From Stenotrophomonas rhizophila (lineage in GTDB: Bacteria > Pseudomonadota > Gammaproteobacteria > Xanthomonadales > Xanthomonadaceae), in the NCBI RefSeq assembly GCF_000661955.1, contig NZ_CP007597.1, positions 3,626,051 to 3,690,050 of the forward strand: a DNA stretch of 64,000 nucleotides, read 5' to 3'. Of the stretch, positions 33,438-42,152 are shown piece after piece (positions within the stretch are counted from its first letter, which is position 1; each line of letters starts with the position of its first letter). The notes beneath the pieces were generated by a model. The model worked only from the letters and a program-made list of their open reading frames with translations. It was not told where the DNA came from and did not search any database. A program made the position numbers and the translations under genes.

Positions 33438-34708
33438 GGTGTATCTCCGGGGGTCGAATAGATATCGCTGACGCGGCGCTTGAGCAGTTCGCGCAGCGGC
33501 AGCCGCAAGGCATCCAGCGCCAGTACGGAGGCCTGGCCCAGACTGTCGTCGCGGTACGGCAGGTAGGCTTCGCGTACCGGAATGCGCATCTGCGTGGTCT
33601 CGTACAGGTCAGACAGGGTGAGCTTGTCCAGGTCGCGCGCCAGCAGCCATTCGCCGCGCTCGTCGCGCCGTACCACGCGGATGGCCTCCAGGTCGCACAA
33701 CATGGTCTGCAGCAGCGAATCGGTGAGCATGGGCTCCAGCCGCAGGATCTCGTCATCGTCCAGGCTGTGGCCTTCGGCACGGGCCTGCTGGAACCGCCCG
33801 ATCAGGCGCAGCAGGCCATAGATCTCGTAGCCGGTGGGCAGGCGCAGCTCGGCCGGCTGGTAGCGGAAGGCGGCGATCGAGGACGCCAGCGAGGCCCCCA
33901 GCAGCACCGACACCCAGCACAGGTAGATCCACAGCAGCAGGATCGGCACGAACGCGACGGTGCCATAGAGCTTCTGGTAGGACTGGAAACTGCCCAGGTA
34001 GGCGCCCATGCCCCACTTCACCAGTTCCAGCATCACCGCCGCCAGGATCGCGCCGGGAATGGCATGCCGCCACTTCACCGTGTGGTGCGGCACCACCCGG
34101 TACACCAGCGTGATGCAGACGAACTCGATCAGGATCGGCGCCACGGTCAGCGAGAAATTGGCCAGCCAGCGGCCTTCGCTGGTGCCGAACAGGGGCAGCG
34201 CGAACACCCGCGCCGATACCGCCAGCGAGGCGGCGGCCAGCATCGCGCCGAGGGTCAGCACGGTCCAATAGACCAGGAAGCGGGTCAGCTTGGGCCGGGT
34301 GGAGCCCACGCGCCAGATCTGGTTGAAGGTTTCTTCCACGCTGTTGAGGGTGATCAGCAGCGACACCACCAGCGCGATGAAACCGGCGGCGGTGAGCTGG
34401 CCGGCGCTGGCCGAGAACTGGCGCAGGTAGCCTTCGGCAGCGCGCGCGGCGTTGGGCACGAAGTTGGAGAACACGTAGTCGCTGAGCTGGTCGCTCCAGC
34501 GGTCGAACACCGGGAACGCCGACAGCACGCCGAATACCACGATGGCCAGCGGCACCAGCGCGAACACGGTGGTGTAGGCCAGCGAGGCCGCGGCCTGGAA
34601 CAGGCGGTCGTCCAGGAAGCGCCGCCAGAGGAAGCGGCCGAAGCTGGCGGCACGCTTGCGATCGCGCACGCGCTCCATCCAGAGGTTCACGGTGTCGAGG
34701 GGTTCCAT
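33434..34708 (-). CDS. YihY/BrkB-family inner membrane protein
   Basis: The 424-residue protein (start MEPLDTVNLWMERVRDRK at 34708) has the YihY signature AAASLAYTTVFALVPLAIVVFGVLSAFPVF, a GQLTAAGFIALVVSLLITLN helix and NSVEETFNQIWRV. About six membrane helices occupy residues 35-300. The C-terminal ~130 residues are soluble, longer than in E. coli YihY (290 residues). This family was once named RNase BN in error; its function remains unclear. It is coupled to the downstream TlpA-like gene. Confidence 0.93.
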   Translation of the reverse strand: MEPLDTVNLWMERVRDRKRAASFGRFLWRRFLDDRLFQAAASLAYTTVFALVPLAIVVFGVLSAFPVFDRWSDQLSDYVFSNFVPNAARAAEGYLRQFSASAGQLTAAGFIALVVSLLITLNSVEETFNQIWRVGSTRPKLTRFLVYWTVLTLGAMLAAASLAVSARVFALPLFGTSEGRWLANFSLTVAPILIEFVCITLVYRVVPHHTVKWRHAIPGAILAAVMLELVKWGMGAYLGSFQSYQKLYGTVAFVPILLLWIYLCWVSVLLGASLASSIAAFRYQPAELRLPTGYEIYGLLRLIGRFQQARAEGHSLDDDEILRLEPMLTDSLLQTMLCDLEAIRVVRRDERGEWLLARDLDKLTLSDLYETTQMRIPVREAYLPYRDDSLGQASVLALDALRLPLRELLKRRVSDIYSTPGDTP

Positions 34709-34785
34709 CGGCGCAAGGGTACCCGAAGAGGGGTGTGCGGGACTGCATCGCATCGCCATACTGGCCGCTGGTCCGGATGAGATGA

Positions 34786-35714
<929 letters not shown>

Positions 35715-35817
35715 CCGGTTGGCGGCCTGCGGCTGCGGCGCAGCGCTGGCGGTCGTATCATCTGCATCCCGGCGCGGGCTGCCCGCACGGTTCTGACCGC
35801 TATCCAGGAAGCCTGCA

Positions 35818-36303
35818 ATGGACGAACTACTGATCATCACCACCGGTGGCACGATCGACAAGATCTACTTCGACGACAAGTCGGACTACCAGATCGGCGA
35901 TCCGCAGATCGGGATGATCCTGCGCGAGCTGGGCGTGACGTTCCGTTTCAATGTGATTCCGATCCTGCGCAAGGATTCGCTGCACATCACCGATGAGGAC
36001 CGCGAGCTGATCCGCGCGACCATCGCCGCGCAGCCGACCCGCCACGTGCTGGTGACGCACGGCACCGATTCGATGGTGCAGACCGGCCAGGTGCTGCGGA
36101 GCATCGCCGACAAGACGATCGTGATGACCGGCGCACTGAGCCCGGCCCGCTTCCGTGGTTCAGACGCAGAGTTCAACATCGGCTGCGCGATCGGCGCAGT
36201 GCAGTCGCTGGCCAGCGGCGTGTACATCGCCATGAACGGCCGCATCTGGAACCCGGAGCACGTGCGAAAGAACGTCGCAGCGAACCGGTTCGAAGAAGCC
36301 TGA
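35818..36303 (+). CDS. One-domain asparaginase-like protein
   Basis: The 161-residue protein matches only the N-terminal, catalytic half of type I/II asparaginases (~330 residues). It shows the first nucleophile motif LLIITTGGTIDKIYFDD and the second Thr-Asp motif VTHGTDSMVQTGQ. A clean stop follows RKNVAANRFEEA. The C-terminal dimerisation domain, which completes the active site in classical enzymes, is absent, with no trace of it in the following repeat DNA. Short family members are known in proteobacteria, so this is probably a real gene and not a fragment; activity is uncertain. Confidence 0.85.
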   Translation: MDELLIITTGGTIDKIYFDDKSDYQIGDPQIGMILRELGVTFRFNVIPILRKDSLHITDEDRELIRATIAAQPTRHVLVTHGTDSMVQTGQVLRSIADKTIVMTGALSPARFRGSDAEFNIGCAIGAVQSLASGVYIAMNGRIWNPEHVRKNVAANRFEEA

Positions 36304-36359
36304 GAAAAAGCCTGATCGGCTTGCGCCTCTAAAAGCTGCATTCCCAGCCGCACCTGGCT

Positions 36360-36545
36360 GGGTGGGGGTGTGTGAGTCCGCGGGACACGCCGTAAATCCA
36401 TCCTTGGAGGCTCGTGAGCGCCTTGCTCGTTTGTGCAGTCCTGCACAAACGGCAAGACCGGGGTTGGGCGTCCTGCCCAACCCGTCCGGCGCATGCGCCG
36501 GACCCATGGCGCCCAACGGTCCCGCGAACTCACACACCCCCACCC
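36360..36545. repeat. 186-bp nested palindromic intergenic element
   Basis: Outer arms 36360-36386 and 36519-36545 match at 26 of 27 positions as inverted repeats (GGGTGGGGGTGTGTGAG on the left). Inside are three more hairpins: CGTTTGTGCAG/CTGCACAAACG, GTTGGGC/GCCCAAC, and the perfect 20-bp palindrome GTCCGGCGCATGCGCCGGAC at 36484-36503. Segments recur in the element interrupted by the insertion sequence. No coding frame is credible in 36304-36656. Confidence 0.85.
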
Positions 36546-36734
36546 CAGATAGTCAGTCGGTGGCCTGGGCAAGGCCAAAGCAGCACAGAGCAGAGCAACA
36601 CGTCTGCGCTCTAAGATGCCGCTTCTTCGTTGCGTACCAGCACACTGTCAAAGGCTGGGTACGGGTGGGTTGGCGGGACCGTTGGGCGCCATGGATGGCG
36701 CTCACGAGCCTTATCTGACCGGAATCTGGCAGTT

Positions 36735-36890
36735 TAGGTGTCGAGAGCCGGCGTGGGCCGCCGTGTGAGCCTGGATCTCGACGATCGCCGTGTAGCTTGG
36801 CGCCCACGCCGGAATCTCCCTTGATCCGCCCGAACAGTTGCTGGAGCTGTCACTCGAAGCGATAAGACTGGGCAAGCGGGGGAGCTCTCG
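36735..36890 (+). ncRNA. Predicted bridge RNA of the IS110-family element
   Basis: The left end folds into two guide-bearing loops in the order known for IS621. The first is closed by a perfect 11-bp stem (36748-36758 with 36802-36812). It carries GAGCCT (36767-36772), identical to the target just left of and including the CT core, and CCGTGTAG (36788-36795), the complement of CTACACGG at the right target flank. The second loop carries ACAGTTGCT (36834-36842), identical to the element's right end, and GATAAG (36861-36866), the complement of CTTATC at its left end. RNA ends are approximate; expression is not shown. Confidence 0.8.
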
Positions 36891-36918
36891 ACCCTTCCAG
36901 ACTATACGGAGTCGGGCG

Positions 36919-37833
36919 ATGAACGGGATCGGGATTGATGTAAGCAAGCGCCGGCTGGATGTTGGAACCTCCGACGGCCAAACCCTGCAGGTCAGCAATG
37001 ACCCCTCCGGTTTCACTGAATTGGACCTCTGGCTGAGGCAGCGCCCGAGTAACCAGATCGTGCTGGAGGCCACCGGTGGCTACGAACAGCCTGTGCTGGA
37101 TTTTCTGCACAAGGCCGGTCATCCGGTGGTTCGGGCCAATGCCTTGCGGGCGCGGAAGCTTGCTCAGGGGCTGGGCCAGAGGGCCAAGACCGACCGCTTG
37201 GATGCCTATGCATTAGCACAGATGGCCACGCTGGTGAAGCTGCCGGCCTATCAGCCGTTGGAGCCTTGGCAGCAGAAACTGCGGGAGTTTGTGCGGGCAC
37301 GTCGACAGATGATCCAGGCCTTGGCCGTCGCGCGACAGCAGCAGGAAATGGTGGGTGATCGTGAACTGCGCCGGCTTTTGCAGGCCAACATCACCCACCT
37401 GAAGACACTGGTCAAACGCCTGGGAAAGCAGATTGCCGAGCAGCTCGCTCAACAGCCCCAGCTCACGGTTCTGAAGTCGATGAAGGGCGTGGGGCCGGTG
37501 GTACAGGCGGTGCTGGCCAGCTACCTGCCTGAGCTGGGCCATATCAGTGGAAAGGCCATCGCCAGCCTGGTGGGCGTGGCGCCGATGTCCCACGACAGCG
37601 GGACGATGCGTGGAAAACGAAGCATCCACGGCGGTCGAGCCGAGATCCGTCAGGTGCTTTACATGGCCGGCATGTCAGCCCTGCAGCACGAACCGCGCAT
37701 ACGGGACTTTTACCGGTCGCTACGGGCCCGCGGCAAGGAGGCCAAAGTAGCCATCGTGGCGGTAATGCGAAAGATGCTGGTGATCCTCAACGCCCGCGTG
37801 CGCGACGCTCAAAGCGGACCGATCCCCGCCTGA
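36919..37833 (+). CDS. IS110-family transposase (bridge-RNA-guided recombinase type)
   Basis: The start MNGIGIDVSKRRLDVG at 36919, with GGAG 7 nt upstream, gives 304 residues. The RuvC-like DEDD catalytic set is complete: D7 (GIDVSK), E50 (VLEATGGYE), D92 and D95 (KTDRLDAYALA). A coiled middle (about 120-180) leads to the Tnp_20-type domain with LTVLKSMKGVGP, GVAPMSHDSGTMRGK and the presumed catalytic Ser (about 227), then RAEIRQVLYMAG. No frameshift or stop is seen, so the element looks intact and possibly active. In this family the protein binds the RNA encoded in the non-coding end and recombines donor and target DNA. Confidence 0.95.
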   Translation: MNGIGIDVSKRRLDVGTSDGQTLQVSNDPSGFTELDLWLRQRPSNQIVLEATGGYEQPVLDFLHKAGHPVVRANALRARKLAQGLGQRAKTDRLDAYALAQMATLVKLPAYQPLEPWQQKLREFVRARRQMIQALAVARQQQEMVGDRELRRLLQANITHLKTLVKRLGKQIAEQLAQQPQLTVLKSMKGVGPVVQAVLASYLPELGHISGKAIASLVGVAPMSHDSGTMRGKRSIHGGRAEIRQVLYMAGMSALQHEPRIRDFYRSLRARGKEAKVAIVAVMRKMLVILNARVRDAQSGPIPA

Positions 37834-37861
37834 AGCGCGCCCGGGCACATCTCCAACGGCT

Positions 37862-37883
37862 GCCGGCCAGCGGCCGGCACTAC
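37862..37883 (-). repeat. SMAG palindrome inside the right end of the insertion sequence
   Basis: GCCGGCCAGCGGCCGGCACT followed by AC lies 28 bp after the transposase stop and before the right boundary at 37933. It is flanked by CGGGCAC and GTGCCCG, which can pair and enclose it. Confidence 0.8.
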
Positions 37884-38072
37884 CGTGCCCGTCTGCTGGA
37901 GGGGCCGAAGCCTCCTCCAGCAACACAGTTGCTACACGGACGTACTTGCGGCGTGTCCCGCCAACCCACCCGTACCCGGCCCAGCCAACGCAGGCACAAA
38001 CGCGCGGCCGTTGATCCTGCTTCGGCTCAAGCTCAAGCTTCGGCTTTCAGCTTCTAAAAAAAATCCCCCCCC

Positions 38073-38102
38073 AAAAAAAACGCCCCGACCGAAGCCGGGG
38101 CG
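38073..38102 (-). terminator. Terminator of the subtilase gene
   Basis: On the minus strand CGCCCCGGCTTCGGTCGGGG closes a stem (CGCCCCG/CGGGGCG) followed by eight T. It lies 25 bp after the subtilase stop. An unusual A8-T-C8-A8 tract adjoins it on the plus strand (38056-38080). Confidence 0.9.
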
Positions 38103-38126
38103 TGCCCATTGGAGAGGGATCTGGGC

Positions 38127-39872
38127 TCAGTACTGCGCGGTCAGGGTGACCCCGGAGAAGGTCGAATAGCCCTTCACCCGCACGTGCCAGGTACCGGCCG
38201 CCGGTGAAGTGATCGTGCAGGTCTCGTTGTTGCCGCTCAGATACGGACGGCAGTTGTACACCGTGTCGGTCGGCGCGCTGCCCGAACGCACATACAGATC
38301 CGCATCACCACTGCCACCGGCGATGCTCACCTTCAGCTGCGAACGGCCCGACGGCACCACCACCGTGTAGGACAGCGACGCCCCACTGGCCGCGCCCAGG
38401 CCGCTCACCGGCACATTGTTCTGCAGCACCGTCCCCGTGCCCGGGTTCGGATTGGTCCCGCCCAGCGCCGCCGTGACCGCCGCATCGGCGTCCACGATGC
38501 CCGCGCCGCACCCGCCGCTGCATGCGCCCGGCAATGCCCGTGCCGTGTTCTTCAGCAACGTCTCGATCGCCGCCGGCGTCAACGCCGTCGGTGCCACCGA
38601 CTGCACCAGCGCCACCACGCCGGCCACGTGCGGCGCCGCCATCGACGTCCCGTTGTAGGACGCGTAGGACGCCGTACCCGGCACCGTCGTGCCGCTGTTG
38701 AGCGTGGACAGGATCGCCTGGCCCGGGGCCGAAACATCGATGCCCGCGCCGTAGTTGGAGAAGCTCGCGCGCGCACCGGCCGACGTCGTGGCCGCCACCG
38801 CGATCACGTTCGCGCAGTTGGCCGGCACCGACGAAGACACGTTGGTGTTGCTGTTGCCCGCCGCCACCACCACCGTGGTGCCGCGCGACACCGCGCCGTT
38901 GATCGCGTTCTGGTAGGTGGTCGAGCAGGTGCCACCGCCGCCCAGCGACATGTTGATCACTTCGGCCGGGTTGGCATTGGCCGGCACGCCACTGACCGTG
39001 CCGCCGGAGGCCCACACGATCGCATCGGCGATGTCGGAGGTGTAACCGCCGCACTTGCCGAGCACACGCACCGGCACAACCTTCGCGTTGAATGCCGTAC
39101 CGGCCACGCCGGTGCTGTTGTTGGTCACCGCCGCGATGGTGCCGGCCACGTGGGTACCGTGCCAGCTCGAGTTCGAGGCCGGAATGCCCGAGCCGCACTC
39201 GTTGGCGGCGTACCAGTCGCCTTCATCGTTCGCGTTGTTGTCACGGCCGCCACCATCGCGCGCCATCGCCGCGTCGCTGATGAAGTCATAGCCGGGCAGG
39301 ATGTTGGCGTTGAGGTCCGGATGATTGGTGATGCCGGTGTCGATCACCGCCACCACCACGCCGGTACCGGTCGCCTTGTCCCATGCCGGGCGCACGTTGA
39401 TCGAGGCGTTGCTGGTGCCGAAGCCCCACTGTTCGGACAGGCGCGCGTCGTTGGGCACCAGAGTGGCGTGCATCAGCTGATCGACTTCGACGTATTCCAC
39501 GTTCGGGTCGGCCGCCAGGCGGCGCATCAGCAGTTCCGACTCGGCCGCATCCAGCGGACGGTCGGCCTTGACCACGGTCGGCCCAATGGCCAGCTGGCGC
39601 AGCTTCTGCAGGCCCAGCGCGCGACCCTGCGCAGCCGGTACGGCCGAGGCCGCCGCCTTCAACGAGCTGGCCAGTGCGGTCGGGGTGGCGACCAGGTTGG
39701 CGCCATCCTTGTATTTGACGATGAAACGCTGGTGCGTCGGTGCCGACGACAAGCCGCTCAGCTGCACATCGCCGGCGAATGCCGGGGCGGCCAGCAGCAG
39801 GGTGGACAGGACGGACGCGCCGAGTACAACCAATGCACGCTGACGCAAACGGGGTTGCGAATCATGAGACAT
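38127..39872 (-). CDS. Secreted subtilisin-like serine protease (S8) with PPC domain
   Basis: The 581-residue preproprotein has a signal peptide ending AAPAFA at about residue 33. An inhibitor-like propeptide follows (RFIVKYKDGANL...VEYVEVDQLM, to about 135). The S8 catalytic domain has Asp178 (VVAVIDTGI), His238 (SSWHGTHVAGT) and Ser410 (YNGTSMAAPHVAGV). After a Gly/Asn/Pro linker comes a C-terminal pre-peptidase (PPC) domain with DADLYVRSG and NETCTITSPAAGTWHV. It resembles the major secreted proteases of S. maltophilia (StmPr type), so extracellular protein digestion through the type II system is likely. A strong terminator follows. Confidence 0.95.
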   Translation of the reverse strand: MSHDSQPRLRQRALVVLGASVLSTLLLAAPAFAGDVQLSGLSSAPTHQRFIVKYKDGANLVATPTALASSLKAAASAVPAAQGRALGLQKLRQLAIGPTVVKADRPLDAAESELLMRRLAADPNVEYVEVDQLMHATLVPNDARLSEQWGFGTSNASINVRPAWDKATGTGVVVAVIDTGITNHPDLNANILPGYDFISDAAMARDGGGRDNNANDEGDWYAANECGSGIPASNSSWHGTHVAGTIAAVTNNSTGVAGTAFNAKVVPVRVLGKCGGYTSDIADAIVWASGGTVSGVPANANPAEVINMSLGGGGTCSTTYQNAINGAVSRGTTVVVAAGNSNTNVSSSVPANCANVIAVAATTSAGARASFSNYGAGIDVSAPGQAILSTLNSGTTVPGTASYASYNGTSMAAPHVAGVVALVQSVAPTALTPAAIETLLKNTARALPGACSGGCGAGIVDADAAVTAALGGTNPNPGTGTVLQNNVPVSGLGAASGASLSYTVVVPSGRSQLKVSIAGGSGDADLYVRSGSAPTDTVYNCRPYLSGNNETCTITSPAAGTWHVRVKGYSTFSGVTLTAQY

Positions 39873-40327
39873 CGGATTTCCCTTTCAGACTGTGGATGCC
39901 GCGAACGCGGCTGAATTTCCAGTCCCGACCCGGGGGCTGTTGAACGCGATGGCGCGGATCGAGACCGGTTGCTGGATCGGTTCCCCTGAAATCAAACCGC
40001 CCATCGCGAACCTAGTGGGTCGCTGCGGGTTCAACAATGTTTCAGCCGCACTTCAGCGACATGAAATGTCGGATCTGAGACTTTCCGTGTCGAAGGTTTG
40101 TGAAAGTGAAGGAACTTGGCGCCTTCCGACCGGTCACATCGCGCCATCGAATGTCTGTTTCGGCTGTCTGCATCGGAAAACGGCGGACAAGCCTTGCGCA
40201 ACGGGGCCTGCGCGGCGCTGCCACCGCTGGACAATGCGCCTCCGCGTGCGGCCACCAGTACGACGCCCATGAAAAAACCCGCCTGTTGCCAGGCGGGTTT
40301 TTCAGGAGTCATCCGGGTGCTGGGCGC
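39873..40327. other. 455-bp spacer between subtilase and ilvE
   Basis: Both flanking genes are on the minus strand. I see no credible gene here; the open frames are of the shadow type. Apart from the ilvE terminator at 40272-40303, nothing is recognised. The subtilase promoter should lie in 39880-40250, but I cannot place hexamers reliably. Confidence 0.6.
40272..40303 (-). terminator. Terminator downstream of ilvE
   Basis: AAACCCGCCTG/CAGGCGGGTTT forms a perfect 11-bp stem with a 4-nt loop. On the minus strand it ends in a run of six T. It lies 25 bp after the ilvE stop. Confidence 0.9.
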
Positions 40328-41425
40328 TTACGCGTCCAGACGCACCAGCCAACCGTGGCGGTCCGGCAGGCGGCCGTACTGGATGTCGGTCAGCTCCTTG
40401 CGCAGCGACATGGTCACTTCACCGGCCGGCGCGTTGATGTCGCCGACCGAGAAGCCCTCGCCCTTGAGCTGGCCGATCGGGGTGACCACCGCAGCGGTTC
40501 CGCAGGCGAACACCTCGGCGATCTCGCCGGAGGTCACGCCCTGCTTCCACTCGTCGATGGTGACCTTGCGCTCTTCGACCTTCATGCCACGGTCGCGGGC
40601 CAGCTGCAGGATGCTCTCGCGGGTGATGCCTTCCAGGATGCTGCCCGACAGCGCCGGGGTCACCAGGGTGCCGTCCTTGTAGACCAGGAACACGTTCATG
40701 CCGCCAAGTTCTTCCAGGTACTTGCCCTCGACCGGGTCCAGGAACAGCACCTGCGAGCAGCCCTGGGCCTGCGCCTTCTGCTGCGGCAGCAGCGAGGCGG
40801 CGTAGTTGCCACCGCACTTGGCCGCACCGGTGCCGCCCTTGGCTGCACGTGCGTACTCGGTGGACAGCCAGATCGACACCGGGGCCACGCCCTTGGCGAA
40901 GTACGGGCCAGCCGGGCTGGCGATCACGTAGTAGCCGGCCTTGTGCGCGCCGCGCACGCCGAGGAAGGCTTCATCGCCGATCATGAACGGACGGAAGTAC
41001 AGGCTGGATTCGTCGGCCGACGGCACCCAGCTGGCATCCACGGCGATCAGCTGCTTGAGCGATTCGACGAAGATGTCCACCGGCAGTTCCGGCAGCGCCA
41101 GGCGCTGCGCCGAGCGCTGCAGGCGGCGGCCGTTGGCGTCCGGGCGGAAGGTCCAGATCGAGCCGTCGGCGTGGCGGTACGCCTTGATGCCTTCGAAGAT
41201 TTCCTGGCCGTAATGCAGCACCGCCGCGGCCGGGTCCAGCTGCAGCGGGCCGTACGGACGTACGTTCGCGTTGTGCCAGCCGGTGTCCTTGTCCCACCGC
41301 ACTTCCACCATGTGGTCGGTGAAATGCAGACCAAAACCGGGGGCGGCCAGGATGCGCTCGCGCTCCTCGCTGCTGCGCGGGGTGGCGGAACGGGTGGTGT
41401 TGAAGCTCACGGAAGACTGGGACAC
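40328..41425 (-). CDS. ilvE: Branched-chain-amino-acid aminotransferase
   Basis: IlvE is a PLP enzyme doing the last step of valine, leucine and isoleucine synthesis and the first step of their breakdown. At 365 residues it is the longer form related to eukaryotic BCATs, not the ~310-residue E. coli type. Features include LHYGQEIFEGIKAYRHADGS, SLYFRPFMIGDE, the block AKCGGNYAASLLPQQKAQAQ and the PLP-binding EELGGMNVFLVYKDG and GITRESIL segments. It stands alone with its own terminator. Confidence 0.96.
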   Translation of the reverse strand: MSQSSVSFNTTRSATPRSSEERERILAAPGFGLHFTDHMVEVRWDKDTGWHNANVRPYGPLQLDPAAAVLHYGQEIFEGIKAYRHADGSIWTFRPDANGRRLQRSAQRLALPELPVDIFVESLKQLIAVDASWVPSADESSLYFRPFMIGDEAFLGVRGAHKAGYYVIASPAGPYFAKGVAPVSIWLSTEYARAAKGGTGAAKCGGNYAASLLPQQKAQAQGCSQVLFLDPVEGKYLEELGGMNVFLVYKDGTLVTPALSGSILEGITRESILQLARDRGMKVEERKVTIDEWKQGVTSGEIAEVFACGTAAVVTPIGQLKGEGFSVGDINAPAGEVTMSLRKELTDIQYGRLPDRHGWLVRLDA

Positions 41426-41482
41426 CGGATATTTCCTGTTCTGGTTACGGGGAACGCCGCGACGCCTGCTGGCGGTGGGCGG

Positions 41483-42034
41483 TTACAACATGCCGGTTTC
41501 GAGCCGGGCGGCCTCGGACATCATGTGGCGGCCCCACGGCGGGTCGAACACCAGCTCGACGTCGGCCTGGGCCACCGTCGGAATCATCTCCAGCTTGCTG
41601 CGCACGTCATCGACCAGGATATCGCCCATGCCGCAGCCGGGCGCGGTCAGGGTCATGGTGACGTCGATCTCGCGCCGGCCATCGTCCAGGTGCTTGAGGT
41701 CGACCTCGTACACCAGGCCGAGGTCCACGATGTTGAACGGGATTTCAGGATCGAAGCAGGTGCGCAGCTGCTGCCACACCAGTTTTTCGACTTCGTCATC
41801 GGAGGCGTTTTCAGGCAGCTCCAGCGCCGGCGGCGGTTCCTTGCCGATGGCGTCGCCGTCCTTGCCGGCGATGCGGAACAGATTGCCTTCGACGAAGACG
41901 GTATAGCTGCCACCCAGGGCCTGGGTGATGTAGCCATAGCTGCCAGCGGGCAGCGTGACCGTTTCGCCCTGCGGGACCATGACGGCCTCGCAGTCGCGTT
42001 CGAAGTGGACAGGTTCACTGCTACGGGAATACAT
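41483..42034 (-). CDS. sufT: SufT-like Fe-S cluster assembly protein (DUF59/MIP18 family)
   Basis: The 183-residue protein has an N-terminal beta-rich part (VMVPQGETVTLPAGSYGYIT; GSYTVFVEGNLFRIAG) and a C-terminal MIP18/DUF59 domain with CFDPEIPFNIVDLGLVYEV, LTAPGCGMGDILVDDV (conserved Cys) and VELVFDPPWGRHMMSE. This architecture is that of SufT, which helps Fe-S cluster maturation. I start at MYSRSSEPVHFERDC; an ATG 15 codons upstream (42079) is also possible. It is encoded alone, 57 bp upstream of ilvE. Confidence 0.88.
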   Translation of the reverse strand: MYSRSSEPVHFERDCEAVMVPQGETVTLPAGSYGYITQALGGSYTVFVEGNLFRIAGKDGDAIGKEPPPALELPENASDDEVEKLVWQQLRTCFDPEIPFNIVDLGLVYEVDLKHLDDGRREIDVTMTLTAPGCGMGDILVDDVRSKLEMIPTVAQADVELVFDPPWGRHMMSEAARLETGML

Positions 42035-42152
42035 GTGGATCGATATGGGGGTCGCGGCCAATTCCCGCAAGGCGACCATTTTAGCCCAGCGGCCGCCCAC
42101 GCGCCGGTCACCCCGCAAGCCGGTATCCTGTGGGCACTCACAGGAAGATTGC

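Larger units (their letters stand above)
36712..37933 (+). mobile_element. IS110-family insertion sequence (1222 bp)
   Basis: Ends are set by comparing the interrupted palindrome with its intact relative. CT is present at both junctions (36710-36711 and 37932-37933), as expected for recombination at a CT dinucleotide core without a longer target duplication. There are no classic terminal inverted repeats, also typical of the family. The left non-coding end is 207 bp and the right about 100 bp, the layout of the IS110 group (IS621-like) and not IS1111. Contents: predicted bridge RNA, DEDD/serine recombinase, SMAG palindrome and a CTGGAGG/CCTCCAG hairpin at the right end. Confidence 0.88.
36657..37977. 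repeat. Second palindromic element, interrupted by an IS110-family insertion
   Basis: Perfect 22-bp inverted arms lie at 36657-36678 and 37956-37977 (left arm begins GGGTACGGGTGGGTTGGCGG). The left half continues through GGCGCCATGGATGGCGC to CACGAGCCT, the right half from ACACGGACGTACTTGCGGCG. Joining 36711 to 37934 restores an uninterrupted element related to the complement of 36381-36420, which fixes the insertion boundaries. Confidence 0.85.

Noticed and set aside
36838..36918. 27-codon upstream extension of the transposase frame
   Set aside because: IS110 transposases begin close to the GIDVSK motif, ATG 36919 has GGAG 7 nt upstream, and the extension would cover the donor loop of the bridge RNA.
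39892..40272. 126-codon frame between subtilase and ilvE
   Set aside because: Low-quality translation without motifs, covering the probable subtilase promoter and ending at the ilvE terminator.
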